Shown piece after piece: positions 31,340 to 33,656 of a DNA stretch of 33,656 bases. Made by a program: the position numbers and the translations under genes. The notes beneath the pieces were generated by a model that had not been told where the DNA came from, searched no databases, and worked only from the letters and a program-made list of their open reading frames with translations. Every line of letters begins with the position of its first letter. Positions within the stretch are counted from its first letter, which is position 1. The DNA comes from Spirochaetota bacterium (lineage in GTDB: Bacteria; Spirochaetota; UBA4802; JAFGJZ01), in NCBI GenBank assembly GCA_027858855.1, contig JAQIBV010000060.1, positions 1 to 33,656 of the forward strand, written 5' to 3'.

Positions 31340-32437
31340 CTACAGCTCACGCAAACCGCCGGATTTTCGTTTTTTCACGACCTTGGCTGATTTAGACGAT
31401 TTCACCGATGATTTAGATGATTTCGATGACTTGGATGATTTCGAAAGGGGTGCCGATTGCCCCCGTTTTACTTCAAGACCTTCAGTTTTATCCGGAACAG
31501 CACCGACACGATCAAGAATTTCAATCTCCTGAGAAAAGAGCCAGTAAAATTTGAAGTTATCACGCTCATCCTTCTCGGTCATCATTTTCATATATACGGT
31601 AAATATATCACAAAGAGCATCCCAGAAGCGGTCGTTCATCAATCCATGTTTTGTTAGCATCGCAATTATCTGCTTGGTTACTTCGCGTATAACTTCTTTC
31701 TCGAAATATTTCTTCTCCATACCGCCCTCAATCAGGTCGACACAGGTATAAAGAATCTTATTAGCAATTTCAGAAGAGATAAACTCAAAAGTACTGGCCT
31801 TATCCACCAGGAGAGTCAACTCCTCAATATATCTTCTGAGCTCGGGATTAGGATCAGCCTTAAACTTCTGCACATAACTTTCAATAAGGTTCGAATAAAG
31901 AATTATCCCTAATTCGTACATTGTAAAATCTACATATTTGGAATACTTTTCGATGCCCAGACGTCTTGTATACTTATAGAACTCTTCAAATGCCAGATTT
32001 CTCACTTCGTCCACATAATTCCTCATATACTTTGTCAAAATACCCGCAAGCCGCTCAAGATACTCTTCATCAATACCATACCGTTTAACGACATCCATAA
32101 CCATGTCAATCTGATAAATGCAATACTCCTGCAGATCCGCCTCAGGTACATTATTCAGAAATATAGTCTCAACAAAGGCATCGATCATCTGCAAAGAAGT
32201 CTCTATCGTAACTTCCCTGATATTTTCGTTTTTCCCGTAACCAATCGCATCACAGTCATTCAAAACCTTGTTAAGTACAATCCAGTACTTTTCAACCAGC
32301 AGATGCGATTCTCTGTCTTTTTTAACATCTATAAGGGCATCATAGTTGTCCTTGATATCCTTGATAAAAAGCTCTTCGATATAGTTGTTTAAAAAGACCC
32401 GTGAAGACATATTATTTGTATTAGAAACGATTGGCAT
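31340..32437 (-). CDS. Helical protein with Ser/Lys-repeat tail, unknown family
   Basis: The 365-residue protein is mostly amphipathic helices with many acidic and aromatic residues (RESHLLVEKYWIVLNKVLND, EEYLERLAGILTKYMRNYVD), probably a helical repeat fold. The final 34 residues are a low-complexity SKSSKSSKSSKSS-type tail ending KKRKSGGLREL, strongly positive and disordered, which could contact nucleic acid, membrane or an acidic partner. No signal peptide and no domain is recognised. ATG 32437 is chosen for its AAGGAG site; the longer frame from 32533 lacks one. A TTGACA at 32572-32577 with a weak -10 may be its promoter. Confidence 0.65.
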   Translation of the reverse strand: MPIVSNTNNMSSRVFLNNYIEELFIKDIKDNYDALIDVKKDRESHLLVEKYWIVLNKVLNDCDAIGYGKNENIREVTIETSLQMIDAFVETIFLNNVPEADLQEYCIYQIDMVMDVVKRYGIDEEYLERLAGILTKYMRNYVDEVRNLAFEEFYKYTRRLGIEKYSKYVDFTMYELGIILYSNLIESYVQKFKADPNPELRRYIEELTLLVDKASTFEFISSEIANKILYTCVDLIEGGMEKKYFEKEVIREVTKQIIAMLTKHGLMNDRFWDALCDIFTVYMKMMTEKDERDNFKFYWLFSQEIEILDRVGAVPDKTEGLEVKRGQSAPLSKSSKSSKSSKSSVKSSKSAKVVKKRKSGGLREL

Positions 32438-32779
32438 TATTTTCTCCTTAAGAATAGGGTTCTGTATCTTTTTTTTAGATATGCCCGGAAAAAAACGGGT
32501 GACCTGACCACTCACCTGCATACTGTGGCTCACAGTCTTCTTTTATGTAAGAAATAAGATTTTTTTTCAACTGTCAAGTTTTTTACATTCAGATTACTAT
32601 TAATTTTACTATGAGCGCTTAGAAAAACCCTATTTTTTGATCTTAAAGCTTCCCCGGAGCCCGATAATTGAAATAAGTGACGCCGGAATGAACAGACCTT
32701 ACGCTAATCGTTGGGATTTTATAAAAATTATGTTTTTCAAGGAACTCATTAAAAACATCTATATAATGGTGTACTCAGA
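32438..32779. other. Divergent intergenic region
   Basis: The gap separates the Ser/Lys-tail gene (minus) and the TtcA-like gene (plus). On the minus strand TTGACA lies at 32572-32577. On the plus strand TATAAT at 32762-32767 is 12 bases before the start at 32780, so a short leader is likely. A GC-richer patch near 32650-32700 folds weakly and shows no known riboswitch pattern. Confidence 0.4.
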
Positions 32780-33550
32780 ATGAATACGTCGCATAAAATG
32801 AAAGTTTCAGATGCATCCTATTGTAAAAAACTGCTTAAAAAATGTGGCAAAACGATCAACAAACACTCCCTTGTTTCGTCTGACGACCATATACTCGTCG
32901 CACTGTCGGGCGGAAAAGACTCCCTTGCAATGCTTGACATGCTCTCTGAAAGACGCAAACACCTGCCTGTAACCTACAAAATAACTGCCGCCTTCATTAA
33001 CACTATCGGCATAACAGAATCGGTTAATCAGTCTATTCTACGGGAATTTTGCCAACAGCGCGACACAACCTTCATCAGTGAGTCTATAGAAGTTGACTTT
33101 ACACAGAACGCGGACCCCTGTTTTGCCTGCTCGTGGCATCGCCGCAAGATTCTCTTCAATATTTGTCGCGACCGCAACATTAACTCTCTGGCTCTGGGGC
33201 ACACCTTGAACGACACAACAAACACACTTCTTATGAACATCATGTTCCAGGGAAACTTTTCATCCATGACCCCCATGCTAAAACTATTCGATGGCAAGCT
33301 GTCGGTCATACGCCCGCTAATAGAGATCAGCGAAGAGGATATTATCAGGTACTGCTCCATAAAAGAGCTTCCAATACAGAAAGCGCCCTGTGAATACGGA
33401 AAAGCACAAACACGAGGAGAGATTGACACTCTGCTGAGCAAACTGGAACGACGTCATCCCCATATACGCCAAAACATCTACAGCTCTCTCACAAACATTC
33501 ACACCGACTATCTTCCTAATCAGAACACATTAGGAACCCCTAATAATTAA
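32780..33550 (+). CDS. TtcA-like tRNA thiolation PP-loop ATPase
   Basis: The 256-residue protein has the PP-loop SGGKDS (43-48) that forms adenylated tRNA intermediates. CFAC (C114, C117) and a later Cys204 (APCEYG) match the three Cys that hold the iron-sulfur cluster in TtcA. GHTLNDTTNTLLMN replaces the common GHHRDD pattern. TtcA makes 2-thiocytidine in tRNA; this member may be that enzyme or a related PP-loop thiolase with a different target. TATAAT (32762-32767) sits just before the ATG. The tail after residue 240 looks unstructured. A 43-bp tandem repeat begins 10 bases after the stop. Confidence 0.78.
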   Translation: MNTSHKMKVSDASYCKKLLKKCGKTINKHSLVSSDDHILVALSGGKDSLAMLDMLSERRKHLPVTYKITAAFINTIGITESVNQSILREFCQQRDTTFISESIEVDFTQNADPCFACSWHRRKILFNICRDRNINSLALGHTLNDTTNTLLMNIMFQGNFSSMTPMLKLFDGKLSVIRPLIEISEEDIIRYCSIKELPIQKAPCEYGKAQTRGEIDTLLSKLERRHPHIRQNIYSSLTNIHTDYLPNQNTLGTPNN

Positions 33551-33560
33551 CTTTTTAACT

Positions 33561-33656
33561 AGGTTGCATATGCGAGCAGCAAGAGTCATCTTGCGACCAG
33601 CATAGGTTGCATGTGCGAGCAGCAAGAGTCATCTTGCGACCAGCATAGGTTGCATG
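33561..33656. repeat. 43-bp tandem repeat array, running off the window
   Basis: Two full units (33561-33603, 33604-33646) and ten bases of a third are contiguous and differ at one position (A or G at unit base 10). Each unit holds GCAAGA-GTCA-TCTTGC, a small hairpin, flanked by GCGAGCA and GCGACCA. No spacers are present, so it is not a CRISPR array. The array begins right after the TtcA-like gene and continues beyond the window, so the copy number is unknown. Confidence 0.85.

Noticed and set aside
33561-33656. Repeat array as a CRISPR array
   Set aside because: The units are contiguous with no spacers, and no cas gene is in the window.

Overview
The window reads as an AT-rich chromosome segment of a Gram-negative (diderm) bacterium with an anaerobic or fermentative outlook. 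This rests on an outer-membrane beta-barrel, a LolA-like protein with a LolCD-type ABC transporter, an OmpA-domain protein, and a three-subunit membrane decarboxylase of the sodium-pumping oxaloacetate/glutaconyl-CoA type. No rRNA, tRNA or CRISPR array was recognised, so the phylum is open. The plant/fungal-type HisA and the divergent OadA suggest a lineage outside the well-studied Proteobacteria and Firmicutes.

Layout. 1-1100 is a decayed accessory zone: the right end of an ISL3-like insertion sequence, an AT-rich gap with short repeats, a frameshifted HEPN-like gene and an orphan coding scrap. 1328-7071 holds an oxidoreductase-fold protein with an altered catalytic triad, a TetR regulator with its aldo/keto reductase and matching operator-like palindromes, a LiaF-like membrane protein, and a B12-binding radical SAM protein preceded by a 17-codon leader. 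7161-9841 holds an unrecognised tandem ribbon-helix-helix-like protein, a small secreted protein and a metallophosphoesterase-like gene broken by three -1 frameshifts. 9879-15681 (minus) is a seven-gene envelope operon: DUF2141 protein, lipoprotein, FtsX-type permease, ABC ATPase, LolA-like protein, beta-barrel and an HD-domain protein. Its promoter carries nested inverted repeats. 15796-20599 has small regulatory or hypothetical genes, including a second tandem-RHH paralogue divergent from a stand-alone response regulator, a GH18 remnant, HisA and a zinc-ribbon protein. 20625-25203 (minus) has the first two enzymes of the oxidative pentose phosphate pathway (zwf-pgl), a FecR/OmpA protein and a cation diffusion facilitator. 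25441-31236 (minus) is a metabolic block: alaA, an unknown gene, birA, oadG, oadA and oadB. It links alanine/pyruvate, biotin attachment and the biotin-dependent decarboxylase. 31340-33550 has a helical protein with a Ser/Lys-rich tail and a TtcA-like thiolase. The window ends inside a 43-bp tandem repeat.

The strongest leads are the nested repeats over the envelope-operon promoter, the two tandem-RHH paralogues with palindromes nearby, the stand-alone eukaryotic-type HisA, the oxidoreductase lacking its catalytic residues, the terminal tandem repeat, and four -1 frameshifts, at least three of them at homopolymer runs, all in poorly conserved genes. All calls come from reading the sequence; no database search was run.
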